64,000 nt of DNA from Aliibacillus thermotolerans. Its GTDB lineage: Bacteria; Bacillota; Bacilli; Bacillales; Marinococcaceae. The notes under the pieces are model-generated. The model was not told the origin of the DNA and did no database searches. It saw nothing but the letters and a program-made list of their open reading frames with translations. Made by a program: the position numbers and the translations under genes. Positions 37,600-47,520 of the stretch are shown here, piece by piece. The stretch lies in the NCBI RefSeq assembly GCF_027853235.1, contig NZ_WKJG01000083.1, positions 62,001-126,000 on the forward strand, given 5' to 3'. Positions within the stretch are counted from its first letter, which is position 1. Each line of letters begins with the position of its first letter.

Positions 37600-38049
37600 C
37601 TATGCATCCGTATGACTATCAAGAATGAGCGTCACTGGACCATGATTGGTAAGAGATATATCCATCATGCTTCCAAATTGTCCCGTCTCCACTTGAATGC
37701 CTTCCGCTCTTAACATGTCATTAAATTGATCATATAAAGCGGAGGCTTGTTCTGGTTTCGCTGCTTGCATAAAGTTCGGACGTCTACCTTTGCGCACATC
37801 TCCATAGAGCGTAAATTGGGAGATGGATAAAATGCTTCCTCCTGTATCTACAATGGAACGATTCATTTTTCCTTCTTCATCTTCAAAAATACGTAAATGA
37901 ATCACTTTATGAACCATCCATTCAAGATCTTTCACTGTGTCTTCATGCGTAAAACCGACGAGTAAGACGAGACCTTTTTTTATTTCTCCTACTACTTCAT
38001 TCCCTATAGTACATTTCGCTTCTTTCACTCGTTGCAACACTACTTTCAT
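37600..38049 (-). CDS. dtd: Dtd, D-aminoacyl-tRNA deacylase
   Basis: Dtd clears D-amino acids mischarged on tRNA. The 149 residues contain the two conserved active-site pieces: [10 protein letters not shown] near residue 78 and the cis Gly-Pro motif in [10 protein letters not shown] near 136. The ATG at 38049 has GAGGGAG upstream; a frame five codons longer overlaps it. It directly follows relA, the usual Bacillus order. Confidence 0.95.
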   Translation of the reverse strand: MKVVLQRVKEAKCTIGNEVVGEIKKGLVLLVGFTHEDTVKDLEWMVHKVIHLRIFEDEEGKMNRSIVDTGGSILSISQFTLYGDVRKGRRPNFMQAAKPEQASALYDQFNDMLRAEGIQVETGQFGSMMDISLTNHGPVTLILDSHTDA

Positions 38050-38087
38050 GCTATTCTCCCTCACTAACGATGATAATTTTAAAAAGA

Positions 38088-40265
38088 TTAGTGTATCACT
38101 CGACGTACGGCATAAACATCAGGTAGTTTTTTAATTTTTTCTACTACATGATGTAAATGATCAACGTTTCGAATAGCGATGGTCATGTCGATGACGGCTA
38201 AATTATTTTTTTCTAAATGGCCAGTAACCGCAGTAATGTTCGTACGGGTTTCTGTAACTGTTTGTAATACTTCATTCAGTAAACCGCGTCGGTCATAACC
38301 TGTTATTTCAATATCCACATTATATGTTTTTCTTCGCTGTGCTTCTCCTTCCCATTCAACCGACAAGAGACGATTTTTCGCAGTTTCTGTATTGACATTG
38401 TGGCAATCTTTTCGATGAATGGATACTCCTCGCCCTTTTGTAACATAACCGATAATATCGTCCCCTGGTACCGGGTTACAACATTTCGATAAACGAATGA
38501 GCAAGTTGTCCATTCCTTTGACGCGAACGCCGGTGCTTTGTTTCTTAACAATCTGATTGGTAGAAACGTCTTTTGCTGCTTCTTCCAATGATTTTTCTTC
38601 TTTATCATCTTTATGACGCAATTCATCGGTAAGTCGGGTTACAATTTGTTTTGGGCTAATCCCATTATAACCAACGGCAGCAAACATATCATCTTCACCA
38701 GAAAAACTAAACTTCGCAGCTACTTCTAGCTTATTTTTTTCCGTTAACACTTCTTTTGGGTCGATATCTTGTGCCTTTAATTCCTGTTCCACCAGCTCTT
38801 TTCCGCGTTGAATATTCTCTTCTCTTTTTTCTTTTTTGAAAAATTGCTTGATTTTATTTTTTGCGTGAGAACTTTGGGTTAATTTCAACCAATCTTTACT
38901 CGGACCATAAGAATGTTTCGAAGTTTTAATTTCGACAATGTCACCGGTTTTTAATTCATGATCTAACGGAACCATTTTATTGTTCACAACTGCCCCAATG
39001 GTGCGGTTCCCGATTTCGGTATGAATGCGGTAAGCAAAATCAATCGGTACAGACCCCCGAGGTAACTCAATCACATCTCCCTTCGGAGTAAAAACAAACA
39101 CCATATCTGAAAATAAATCTATTTTCAATGATTCCATGAATTCTTCCGCATCTTTTGTTTCATTTTGCCATTCTAAAATTTCACGAAACCATGTTAATTT
39201 ATCTTCTAACGATTTTTTATTGGCAGCATTCTTACCTTCTTTGTAAGCCCAGTGAGCAGCCACCCCGTATTCTGCCACGCGATGCATTTCTTCCGAGCGA
39301 ATTTGTACTTCAAGCGGTTCTCCTTTTGGTCCAATCACCGTCGTATGCAGTGATTGATACATATTCGCTTTCGGCATCGCGATATAATCTTTAAAGCGTC
39401 CGGGCATCGGCTTCCAACACGTATGAATCACACCAAGCACAGCGTAGCAGTCTTTAATATTTTTTACAATGATGCGAACAGCTAGTAAATCATATATTTC
39501 ATTGAATTGTTTTTTCTTCAGCTTCATTTTTCGGTAAATGCTATAAATATGTTTTGGCCGTCCATAAATATCAATCGGCGTAACATTGATATCTTTCATG
39601 CTTTTCCGAATATCTTCAATGACTTCTTCAATATATTGTTCTCGTTCCGCCCGTTTTTGCTTCATTAGATGAACAATACGATAATATTGCTGTGGGTCTA
39701 AATAACGTAATGCTGTATCCTCTAGTTCCCATTTAATGGTCGAGATCCCGAGTCGATGCGCTAAAGGAGCGAATATTTCTAACGTTTCGTTGGAAATGCG
39801 TCGCTGTTTTTCCGGAGGAAGATGTTTTAATGTGCGCATATTGTGCAAACGGTCAGCAAGCTTAATTAAAATGACCCGAATATCGCGCGCCATGGCTACT
39901 ACCATTTTTCGATGATTTTCTGCTTGTTGTTGTTCTTTTGATTTATATTTTATTTTTTTTAATTTCGTCACAGCATCAACAAGCATGGCTACTTCTTCAT
40001 TAAATTCTTCTTCCAGTTCTTCTAACGTAACCTCCGTATCTTCTACGACATCATGAAGAAAGCCACCGGCAATGGAATTTGGATCCAGTTGTAGTTTGAC
40101 TAAAATTCCGGCTACTTCCACGGGATGATGAATATACGGCTCCCCCGATTTTCGATATTGGCCTTCGTGGGATTTTTTCGCAAATACATAGGCTTTCTTT
40201 AAAAAAGCCACATTTTCTTCCGATAAATATTTCCGCGCTTCATCTAGTACTTCAGTGATGTTCAT
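38088..40265 (-). CDS. relA: RelA/SpoT-type (p)ppGpp synthetase-hydrolase
   Basis: Rel makes and degrades (p)ppGpp in the stringent response. The 725-residue protein has the HD hydrolase domain ([11 protein letters not shown] near 45, [12 protein letters not shown] near 69), the synthetase domain ([20 protein letters not shown] near 249), TGS ([16 protein letters not shown] near 391), a zinc-finger/helical part ([12 protein letters not shown]) and a C-terminal ACT domain. The HD residues appear intact, so it should be bifunctional. AAAGGTGATT precedes the ATG. Confidence 0.97.
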   Translation of the reverse strand: MNITEVLDEARKYLSEENVAFLKKAYVFAKKSHEGQYRKSGEPYIHHPVEVAGILVKLQLDPNSIAGGFLHDVVEDTEVTLEELEEEFNEEVAMLVDAVTKLKKIKYKSKEQQQAENHRKMVVAMARDIRVILIKLADRLHNMRTLKHLPPEKQRRISNETLEIFAPLAHRLGISTIKWELEDTALRYLDPQQYYRIVHLMKQKRAEREQYIEEVIEDIRKSMKDINVTPIDIYGRPKHIYSIYRKMKLKKKQFNEIYDLLAVRIIVKNIKDCYAVLGVIHTCWKPMPGRFKDYIAMPKANMYQSLHTTVIGPKGEPLEVQIRSEEMHRVAEYGVAAHWAYKEGKNAANKKSLEDKLTWFREILEWQNETKDAEEFMESLKIDLFSDMVFVFTPKGDVIELPRGSVPIDFAYRIHTEIGNRTIGAVVNNKMVPLDHELKTGDIVEIKTSKHSYGPSKDWLKLTQSSHAKNKIKQFFKKEKREENIQRGKELVEQELKAQDIDPKEVLTEKNKLEVAAKFSFSGEDDMFAAVGYNGISPKQIVTRLTDELRHKDDKEEKSLEEAAKDVSTNQIVKKQSTGVRVKGMDNLLIRLSKCCNPVPGDDIIGYVTKGRGVSIHRKDCHNVNTETAKNRLLSVEWEGEAQRRKTYNVDIEITGYDRRGLLNEVLQTVTETRTNITAVTGHLEKNNLAVIDMTIAIRNVDHLHHVVEKIKKLPDVYAVRRVIH

Positions 40266-40373
40266 GAAATCACCTTTACTGCCTTTCTATAGAGCATATT
40301 TCTTACATTATCTTTAAAAATCATCAATCTGTAAAGTATTTAGACATCACAACTTCATTCAATGTTTGAATAA

Positions 40374-40405
40374 AAAGGAAGGTATCCTTTTGGACACCTC
40401 CCTTG
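40374..40405 (-). terminator. Terminator of apt
   Basis: The RNA arms AAGGGAGGTGTCC and GGATACCTTCCTT pair with two G-U wobbles over a four-base loop and are followed by TTTTTA in the leftward direction. Confidence 0.8.
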
Positions 40406-40422
40406 TTTTCACACGATGATAT

Positions 40423-40938
40423 TTATTCATATATCATTAATGAATATAAGTCATATTGATCGATTCCTTTTCTGCCATCCAAGTAACGAAGTTCAATTAA
40501 GAAAGCAAGACCTGCCACTTCACCACCTAATTGTTCCACCAAATCTATCGTCGCTCGAATCGTGCCGCCTGTCGCAAGCAGATCATCTGTAATTAATACC
40601 CTTTGCCCGGCTTGAATCGCATCTTTATGAATGGATAATGTATCTTTGCCATATTCTAACCCGTAATCGGCATCGACCGTTTCTCGAGGTAACTTCCCTT
40701 TTTTTCGCACAGGAACAAATCCTTTTCCAAGTGCGTACGCAATCGGGCATCCTACGACAAACCCTCGCGCCTCTGGACCAACAACTACATCGATATTTTT
40801 TTGCCGTGCGAATGCTGCCATGTCATGAATCGCTTGTTGGTATACTTCCCCATTTTGCATTAAAGTCGTAATGTCTTTAAAACTTACACCTTTTTGAGGA
40901 TAGTCTTCAATCACTGTAATATGTTTTTTATAATCCAT
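40423..40938 (-). CDS. apt: Apt, adenine phosphoribosyltransferase
   Basis: Apt salvages adenine to AMP with PRPP. The 171 residues include [17 protein letters not shown] near residue 57 and the PRPP-binding motif [13 protein letters not shown] near 121. The ATG at 40938 has GGAGAAGG upstream and falls inside the recJ end (11-base overlap). The length matches the B. subtilis enzyme (170). Confidence 0.96.
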   Translation of the reverse strand: MDYKKHITVIEDYPQKGVSFKDITTLMQNGEVYQQAIHDMAAFARQKNIDVVVGPEARGFVVGCPIAYALGKGFVPVRKKGKLPRETVDADYGLEYGKDTLSIHKDAIQAGQRVLITDDLLATGGTIRATIDLVEQLGGEVAGLAFLIELRYLDGRKGIDQYDLYSLMIYE

Positions 40939-43291
40939 TCCCAACCTTCTCCTTCGTACCTATTTCTGTCCTCACTTGAATATATGGAGCAATCGTCTTT
41001 TTTAATTCAGCATATGTAGAATAAAGTAATTTTTGTTCTGCCTCTTGTTTCTCCAGCCGCTTGCGATAATGAAAAGATTCCATTAAACTTTTCTTTTCGG
41101 GCGCGGGATTTAATGAGACTACTCCATTCTCCATTGTAACAAAATGAAGCTCAAGAAACACTTTTGTCATCCAAGAAAGGTGTTCGACCGTCCATCCTTT
41201 TTTTCGCGCAAGCACTTCTTTATATTTTTCATAATGAAACGGATTTTGGTTTTTTAAAAAAGCAAAATACCATTTAAACTGCTCTCTCGTCGGAAGGGGT
41301 TGGAAGAACGTCTCTTCCGTATCATATAAAAACATATAAATACGTTCGATATGGGAAAAAGCAGTTAATGCATCCGTGAGTTCTTTTACTGCGTGAGGCA
41401 TATCAGCAATAGCGATCATTCGACCGTTCATTTCTTTTTTTAGTTCGTCGTGCATATATAGGTTGTCAAGCCTAAACGACTGTAGTTGTTCGTATGTCTT
41501 TTCTTGAAAACAAATAACGGATGTTTCTTCTTCATCTGGTAAGTGAGAAAATATGTCGCGCAAATGACGGATACGTCGATAATCAAATAATTGCCATTCT
41601 GTCACAGTCATGTCTTTTAATTGCAGTTGGGGCTTACGAAAGCCATTCCATTCGTTCACAGACAATTCTCCTGCAACGGAGGCCGTGACACCCTCTGTTA
41701 ATTGATCAACCAAATGACCGAATTGGAAACCAATACTTTCCAGCATCGCTCCGTTCGATGACAATTCCATCTTCATATGATTGTTGTCACTTCCAATTTT
41801 CCTTTTGGAAACAATGGTGACATCTTCAAACAAAAACATCGGCTTTGGATTTCCAATTCCAAATGGACCAAGTTGCATTAACTCCGTTAACGCTTCCACC
41901 GTAACATCTTCTACTGATAGGGAGACATCCATTGGTAGTTTGGGAATAAAATCCTCTTCTTTCATGGAAACTTCTGCTTGTTCACAAAGACGGATTCGCA
42001 ACGTTTCTATATCCTCAGTCTTCATCGTTAAGCCACAAGCCATGGCGTGACCGCCAAAATGTATGAATAAATCTCTGTTTTTAGACAGTTCCTGAAACAT
42101 ATCAAATCCTTCTATACTTCTTGCCGATCCTTTCGCAACGCCTGCTTCTTCATCAATGGAAAAAACAATCACCGGACGATAAAAACGCTCTAACAAACGC
42201 GATGCCACAATGCCGATGACACCACTATGCCAATTGGCTTTTCCGATCACAATTACTTTATCGTTTTCCGAAAATGTCTCTTCTACTTCTCTCACTGCTT
42301 CTTTTGCAATGTCGTCCACTAGGTTTTTTCGTACTGTATTAATTTTTTCCAATTCTTGTGCCCAAGTCAGGGCCTCTTCCATTGTTTCAGAGAGAAGTAA
42401 ATGCACTGCTGGATTCGCTGAGTCTATACGTCCTGCTGCATTTAAACGAGGTCCCAATACAAATCCGATGTGCTCTTCATTCACCACTTTTCCACTTACA
42501 TGTGCTATATCCATTAAAGCTTTTATTCCCGGTCGTTTGGAGTTGGATAATGCTTTTAATCCTTGTTGTACGAGCGCTCTATTTTCCCCTGTGAGGGATA
42601 CTAAATCGCTAATAGTAGCAATCGTCACTAAATCTAATAGGTCGTGAGGGAACGTTCCGCGTAAAGCATGTACCAACTTAAATACGACCCCAGCGCCACA
42701 CAACTCTTTATAAGGATAAGCGCAAGTCTCTTTTTTAGGATTAATAATCGCATACGCGTTCGGTAACTCAGGAGGGGGTTCATGATGATCGGTCACAATC
42801 ACGTCCATCCCAAGGTCATTTGCAGCCTCAATTTCCGCAACCGCTGCAATCCCATTATCTACCGTAATAATCAGTGATACATCATTCTCTTTTGCTCGTT
42901 CAAACGCAGGAATATTTGGTCCGTATCCTTCTGTAAAACGATTCGGAATGTACCAATCTACTTGCGCTTCTAACTCTAAGAGCGCCATCATTAACATGGA
43001 CGTACTGGTAACACCGTCCGCATCGTAGTCACCAAAAATTAATATTTTTTCATTCGATTCAATCGCTTGTTGAATGCGAGCAACCGTTTTTTCCATATCA
43101 TCGAGTAAAAAAGGATCATGATACTGTTCATCTGTCGGATACATCCATTCCTTCGCTTCATCTTCATGACGAAAACCACGGCTCCAAAGAAATTTGGCCG
43201 TTAACGAAGAAACACCAAGCGCTTTTTGCAGCTTATCATAGCCTGACATATTGTTTTCCTGTAATAACCATTTCATTTTTGGTCGTAACAT
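40928..43291 (-). CDS. recJ: RecJ, single-strand DNA exonuclease
   Basis: RecJ degrades 5' single strands in recombination and repair. The 787-residue protein has the DHH motifs [12 protein letters not shown] near residue 87, VTVDNGIA near 144 and [11 protein letters not shown] near 165, the DHHA1 signature [12 protein letters not shown] near 414, an OB domain, and the extra C-terminal domain found in Firmicute RecJ. AGGGGTG precedes the first ATG; an ATG five codons on is an alternative. Confidence 0.95.
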   Translation of the reverse strand: MLRPKMKWLLQENNMSGYDKLQKALGVSSLTAKFLWSRGFRHEDEAKEWMYPTDEQYHDPFLLDDMEKTVARIQQAIESNEKILIFGDYDADGVTSTSMLMMALLELEAQVDWYIPNRFTEGYGPNIPAFERAKENDVSLIITVDNGIAAVAEIEAANDLGMDVIVTDHHEPPPELPNAYAIINPKKETCAYPYKELCGAGVVFKLVHALRGTFPHDLLDLVTIATISDLVSLTGENRALVQQGLKALSNSKRPGIKALMDIAHVSGKVVNEEHIGFVLGPRLNAAGRIDSANPAVHLLLSETMEEALTWAQELEKINTVRKNLVDDIAKEAVREVEETFSENDKVIVIGKANWHSGVIGIVASRLLERFYRPVIVFSIDEEAGVAKGSARSIEGFDMFQELSKNRDLFIHFGGHAMACGLTMKTEDIETLRIRLCEQAEVSMKEEDFIPKLPMDVSLSVEDVTVEALTELMQLGPFGIGNPKPMFLFEDVTIVSKRKIGSDNNHMKMELSSNGAMLESIGFQFGHLVDQLTEGVTASVAGELSVNEWNGFRKPQLQLKDMTVTEWQLFDYRRIRHLRDIFSHLPDEEETSVICFQEKTYEQLQSFRLDNLYMHDELKKEMNGRMIAIADMPHAVKELTDALTAFSHIERIYMFLYDTEETFFQPLPTREQFKWYFAFLKNQNPFHYEKYKEVLARKKGWTVEHLSWMTKVFLELHFVTMENGVVSLNPAPEKKSLMESFHYRKRLEKQEAEQKLLYSTYAELKKTIAPYIQVRTEIGTKEKVGNGL

Positions 43292-43397
43292 GTTAACACC
43301 CCTGACCTTTCAATTATACTAGAGGCACAGAAGGGTGACAAATATTAACAAGAACGATAAACTTCGGTAAACTACAATCTTGAAATACCGTTCCTAT

Positions 43398-43703
43398 TTA
43401 TTTTTTGCTGTTTTTTTGGCCGAATGGCCGATCTTTATTTTGATGATCCTCGTTCGCCTGTCTTGTCGTTGTTTGTTTTTTTAATTGTTTGATTTCTTGT
43501 TCTAAGCGATAGATCCGAAGGAAGCTGAGGGATCCGGTAATCGTTGCTCCAATAAAGACCGAACCTAATATAATTAAGATAAGCGGCCACTTTGCTTGAC
43601 CGAATATATAGTTTACTTCCACCGTTTCTACATTGACCACAGCAAATATCGCAATAAGTAAAGCGAGAAGGAGGCTTAATATCATCATCCCTTGCACTTT
43701 CAT
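43398..43703 (-). CDS. yrvD: LapA-domain (YrvD) membrane protein
   Basis: A 101-residue protein with two membrane segments (about residues 5-25 and 39-60), joined by NVETVEVNYIFGQAKWPL, then a coiled, polar tail. This is the LapA/DUF1049 family; LapA in E. coli acts in lipopolysaccharide assembly, and the role in Gram-positives is unknown. The ATG at 43703 has AAAAAGGAG upstream; a frame from 43757 lacks a ribosome site. Confidence 0.88.
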   Translation of the reverse strand: MKVQGMMILSLLLALLIAIFAVVNVETVEVNYIFGQAKWPLILIILGSVFIGATITGSLSFLRIYRLEQEIKQLKKQTTTRQANEDHQNKDRPFGQKNSKK

Positions 43704-43704
43704 T

Positions 43705-44619
43705 TCACTCACTCCTTTTTTCTGGTGATACATCTGGATTAACATGCACGAACACATCTTTCACATTGTTTATCGTTAACAATGCTTCTTTGACATTTTT
43801 CGCAATCGCATGACCTTCTTCTACTGTAATCGATGGATCTACGGCAATTTTAATGTCAACAATCACATAATATCCGTGCTCGCGAGCGAAAAACTCATCA
43901 ATGCGCCGGACTCCATCCACTTGTATAACAATCTCGCGCATTTCTTTTGTATCTTCTTCATGAAGCACGTGGTCCAGCACATTATGAATGGAATCTTTTC
44001 CAAGCTTCCACGCCATTCTCATGATTAAAATAGCAACAAAAAGTCCCGCCATCACATCTCCATACAATAACCACGAAACATCGATCCAATCACCTAAAAG
44101 AGATGCGCCAATCCCTACGAACGCTGCGATGGAAGAAAAAGCATCGGAACGATGATGCCATGCATCGGTAATCAGTGCATCGCTCTTATACTTTTTACCA
44201 AGTTGATATTTATAGTGAAACATCCCTTCCTTGACGACAATAGAAAAAATAACCGCAATAAGTGCCATTGCATGAGGGACAGTTGCTTCTTTGCCAATAT
44301 CTTTCACCGCTTCGATGCCAATTTCCGCACCTACAAGAAAAAGCAATACAGCAACAATGATGGCAGTTAACGTTTCTGCTTTCCCGTGACCATACGGATG
44401 ATCGCGGTCAGGTGGGCGTTTCGCTGCTCGCACTCCGATAAAAACAGCAATCGAACTTATGACATCGGAAGTGGAATGAATCGCATCCGCGATCAACGCT
44501 CGACTTTCAGCAACGATTCCCACCACTCCTTTCACAAGAGCTAATATAATATTTCCAATAATCCCAATATACGCTCCGATTTTTACCATTTTGTATCTTT
44601 TTTCTTCATAACGAGTCAC
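43705..44619 (-). CDS. Cation diffusion facilitator transporter
   Basis: A 304-residue CDF protein that exports divalent metals by proton exchange. Six membrane segments precede a cytoplasmic domain. The metal-site residues are visible as DAIHSTSDV near residue 41 (H/D) and DAWHHRSDAFSS near 149, with the HPYGHGKAE motif near 73. The metal cannot be told with certainty; HxxxD and D sites at both helices are compatible with Zn, Mn or Fe. The start is GTG with GAGGTGAT upstream. It stands between lapA and secF; B. subtilis has no CDF at this place. Confidence 0.92.
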   Translation of the reverse strand: MTRYEEKRYKMVKIGAYIGIIGNIILALVKGVVGIVAESRALIADAIHSTSDVISSIAVFIGVRAAKRPPDRDHPYGHGKAETLTAIIVAVLLFLVGAEIGIEAVKDIGKEATVPHAMALIAVIFSIVVKEGMFHYKYQLGKKYKSDALITDAWHHRSDAFSSIAAFVGIGASLLGDWIDVSWLLYGDVMAGLFVAILIMRMAWKLGKDSIHNVLDHVLHEEDTKEMREIVIQVDGVRRIDEFFAREHGYYVIVDIKIAVDPSITVEEGHAIAKNVKEALLTINNVKDVFVHVNPDVSPEKRSE

Positions 44620-44659
44620 ATCATCACCTCTTTGTTACTCGCCTTCCAAAGATCGTTAC

Positions 44660-44694
44660 TAAAAAAGAGGTCACGGTAAATACCATGACCTCTC
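44660..44694 (-). terminator. Terminator after secF
   Basis: GAGGTCATGGT pairs with ACCGTGACCTC over a short loop, followed by TTTTTT in the leftward direction. Confidence 0.85.
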
Positions 44695-44729
44695 ACTATT
44701 TTCACCATCTTACGCCGAAAACACTCGCA

Positions 44730-45677
44730 TTAAATTTCAGGTTCAAGCTCTTCTTCTTGTTTTTTCGGCTTCTTTTTTTCTCGTTGCATACTTTTCCACT
44801 TCCAGTCCGTCCAAATTTGTGCCGCTAAAAATAAAGAAGAGTAGGTACCTGCAATTAATCCAACGAGTAACGCAAAAGCGAAAGATCGTATTGCTTCTCC
44901 TCCGAATACAAAAATAGCCGAAGCTGCAAAGATCACCGTTAGAATCGTATTTACCGTTCGCGATAATGTTTGCGTTAAACTAAGATCCACGACATAGGCC
45001 AAATCATCAAAATTTTTTATTTTGTCTGTGGCACGCAAATTTTCGCGGATTCGATCAAAGGTAACAATTGTATCATTGATCGAATACCCGACAATCGTGA
45101 GTACTGCTGCAATGAATGGCACATTCACCTCAAATCGAACGAGAGAGAACAACACAATAATGAAAAATGCATCATGGATCAAAGCAATAATAGTAGAAAT
45201 ACCAAATAAATAATGAAAGCGAATACTCACATAAATAACGATTCCAAGAGAGGCGATCAAGACAGAAATAAAGGCATTTTTTGCAAGTTCCTGTCCTACT
45301 TGTGGCGATACAGTGCTCACACTTGGTTCTGACCCATACGCTTCACTAAAATATGCCTGAATTTCAAAAATTTCTTCTTGTGTCAATGTCCCAATAAACG
45401 TGGCATGGGCCATTTGATTGGATTCTCCTGCCAAGGTAACGTCATCCGGTTCGTATCCTTGACCGGCACTTGAAAAGTCCTCCATCACTTTTTCTTCCGT
45501 TAATGTCTCCTCTGCCATCACTTCCACTCGTGTTCCACTTTCAAAGTCAATACCTAAATTAAGTCCTGCGGTTGACAGAAGGACAATTCCTAAGAGAGTC
45601 GCAATCAGTGTGAAAATATAAAACTTTTTTCGATGTTTTACAAATGGAATGACTTTCTTTCTAGAATCAAAGATCAC
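44730..45677 (-). CDS. secF: SecF, protein translocase subunit
   Basis: SecF forms with SecD a proton-driven motor that pulls secreted proteins out of the SecYEG channel. The 315-residue protein has six membrane segments; LGIDFESGTRVEV and the family stretch GYSINDTIVTFDRIRENLR near 200 are visible. The start is uncertain: GTG at 45677 is well spaced from AAAGGAGA, while GTG three codons earlier is too close. It overlaps the end of secD by about 11 bases. B. subtilis has one fused SecDF. Confidence 0.94.
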   Translation of the reverse strand: MIFDSRKKVIPFVKHRKKFYIFTLIATLLGIVLLSTAGLNLGIDFESGTRVEVMAEETLTEEKVMEDFSSAGQGYEPDDVTLAGESNQMAHATFIGTLTQEEIFEIQAYFSEAYGSEPSVSTVSPQVGQELAKNAFISVLIASLGIVIYVSIRFHYLFGISTIIALIHDAFFIIVLFSLVRFEVNVPFIAAVLTIVGYSINDTIVTFDRIRENLRATDKIKNFDDLAYVVDLSLTQTLSRTVNTILTVIFAASAIFVFGGEAIRSFAFALLVGLIAGTYSSLFLAAQIWTDWKWKSMQREKKKPKKQEEELEPEI

Positions 45678-46968
45678 TGATTTCACTCTCCTTTACTCCA
45701 AACACCCGCGGTTTTTTATTGAAGATGCGGCTGTTGACCCATAAACCAAGCAATAAACGAGTAAAATATACAGACGTAATCATACTAATGATAATACTCA
45801 CAATTAACATGACCGCAAACCCTTGTACGGCACTTGTTCCGTAATAAAACAAGACACCAGCAGCGATGATCGTTGTAATATTTGCGTCCAAAATAGTGGA
45901 AAGTGAACGACGCAATCCTGATTTAAAGGCGGACATAATGGATTTACCAACACGAATTTCTTCCTTAATTCGTTCAAAGGTAATGATGTTTGCGTCAACC
46001 GCCATTCCAACCCCTAAAATAAGAGCTGCAATACCAGGTAAAGTAAGGACACCTTCCATCCAGTTAAATACGAGTAAGACAAGGTAAATATACACACTTA
46101 ATGTAATGACCGAGATGATTCCCATAAAGCGATAGTAGAAAATCATATAGAGGAAGATGAGAGCGATACCGATATACCCCGCAAAAATCGTTTTTTCCAT
46201 CGCTTCTTCCCCAAGAGATGCACCAACTGCATTCGAATACACTTCTTCCAATTGCACCGGCAATGAGCCGGAGTTCAACACTTCTGCAAGAAACTCAGCT
46301 TCTTGTAATTCAAAATTCCCTTCAATTTGAATATTTTTATGATAAAGAGGAGTGTGTACTACTGGTGCAGATAAATATTTCGGATTCGGCTTTTGAGACT
46401 CTTCAACGAAAGAATCACCTTCTTCATAATCGAGCCAAATGACCAGTCGATTATTCGGTGCTTCATATTTTTCTAAAATTTGTTCCGTCACTTCTCCAAA
46501 AGCGTCTCCATCTTTCAATGTGACCGTAACAACAGGTTGATTATTTTGATCAAAACCGACACCTGCCCCGTTTTCCTCTAAATCGGCACCGGATAATAGC
46601 TCATTATCCTCTACATCTCGAAAACTTAAATTTGCTTCTGTCGAGAGCAATTCTCGCGCTGTTTGCTGGTCTTCTACCCCAGCCAGCTGGACCCGGATCC
46701 GATTTTCTCCTTCAATGCTAATATTCGGTTCGGAAACTCCGAGCACGTTCACCCGTTGGTTTAGTGCACTAACAGTCGCTTGTAACGAATCTTCGGTAAT
46801 TTCTCCCTCTCCATCTACGGGTTGAACTTCATATAGTATTTCAAATCCACCTTGTAAATCTAGTCCTAAGTTGATTCCTTTTGCTGTATCCATTGCCGTT
46901 TGCGCAATTAAAACGCCCAATGCGATAACGATGACAAAAAAGGAAATAATCCTCGACTTTTTCACCAT
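45667..46968 (-). CDS. secD: SecD, protein translocase subunit
   Basis: The 433-residue SecD starts with a membrane helix followed by NLGLDLQGGFEILYEV near residue 34, a periplasmic-type P1 domain, and five membrane segments including GVGMAVDANIITFERIKEE near 321. It ends in a polar tail overlapping the secF start. AGGGAGG precedes the ATG. It should act as a heterodimer with SecF. The P1 domain is shorter than in E. coli SecD, as is normal for Firmicutes. Confidence 0.95.
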   Translation of the reverse strand: MVKKSRIISFFVIVIALGVLIAQTAMDTAKGINLGLDLQGGFEILYEVQPVDGEGEITEDSLQATVSALNQRVNVLGVSEPNISIEGENRIRVQLAGVEDQQTARELLSTEANLSFRDVEDNELLSGADLEENGAGVGFDQNNQPVVTVTLKDGDAFGEVTEQILEKYEAPNNRLVIWLDYEEGDSFVEESQKPNPKYLSAPVVHTPLYHKNIQIEGNFELQEAEFLAEVLNSGSLPVQLEEVYSNAVGASLGEEAMEKTIFAGYIGIALIFLYMIFYYRFMGIISVITLSVYIYLVLLVFNWMEGVLTLPGIAALILGVGMAVDANIITFERIKEEIRVGKSIMSAFKSGLRRSLSTILDANITTIIAAGVLFYYGTSAVQGFAVMLIVSIIISMITSVYFTRLLLGLWVNSRIFNKKPRVFGVKESEISDL

Positions 46969-47076
46969 GAATGTTATCCTCCCTCAAATCGACCGTTCCT
47001 AGGTCAACGACATACCCTATGTAACGAAACATCCTATATGCAACATGTCAATTATACGGATGGTCATAAATTGATG

Positions 47077-47397
47077 TCAATGACGATTGTTTGACGCATA
47101 TGTTTCAATATCTTCGATTAAATCGTTCAAATCGACGTTAGAAGCGAACGTACTTCCTTCTTTATACGAGTCAATTGTTACTTTATTCATATATTCGTTG
47201 AGACGAAGGGACAAAATATCATTCACTAACACATGTAAACGAACCGACACCTCTTTTTTCTTTAACTTTTCCATCACACAATTCCAAATATCTTCTTTGG
47301 TTGCTTTCGTATATCCTAGCAAGGCAAACTCTTCGCGCTTGCTTTCTAACACAACGTCTACTTCTTCTCGCCACATGGAAAAAGGAGTGACATCCAT
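47077..47397 (-). CDS. comN: ComN (YrzD), post-transcriptional competence regulator
   Basis: ComN of B. subtilis promotes comE operon mRNA accumulation or localisation at the poles and septa with MinJ/DivIVA. The 106-residue protein is the Post_transc_reg family: a helical N-terminal part (DVVLESKREEFALLGYTKAT) and a conserved VSVRLHVLVNDILSLRLNEY stretch. The ATG at 47397 (third codon of the frame) is chosen for AAGGAGG spacing. As in B. subtilis it precedes secD and is divergent from spoVB. Confidence 0.88.
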   Translation of the reverse strand: MDVTPFSMWREEVDVVLESKREEFALLGYTKATKEDIWNCVMEKLKKKEVSVRLHVLVNDILSLRLNEYMNKVTIDSYKEGSTFASNVDLNDLIEDIETYASNNRH

Positions 47398-47520
47398 CTC
47401 CATTACCTCCTTGAAAGTAAAAATATTTCTTTATAAATGGAATGCTTGTCTTTCCCCTTCGCATAGATATAGAAAGGAATATTTCTATTTTACCACTATC
47501 TTGTGAGGGCGGGACATGGA

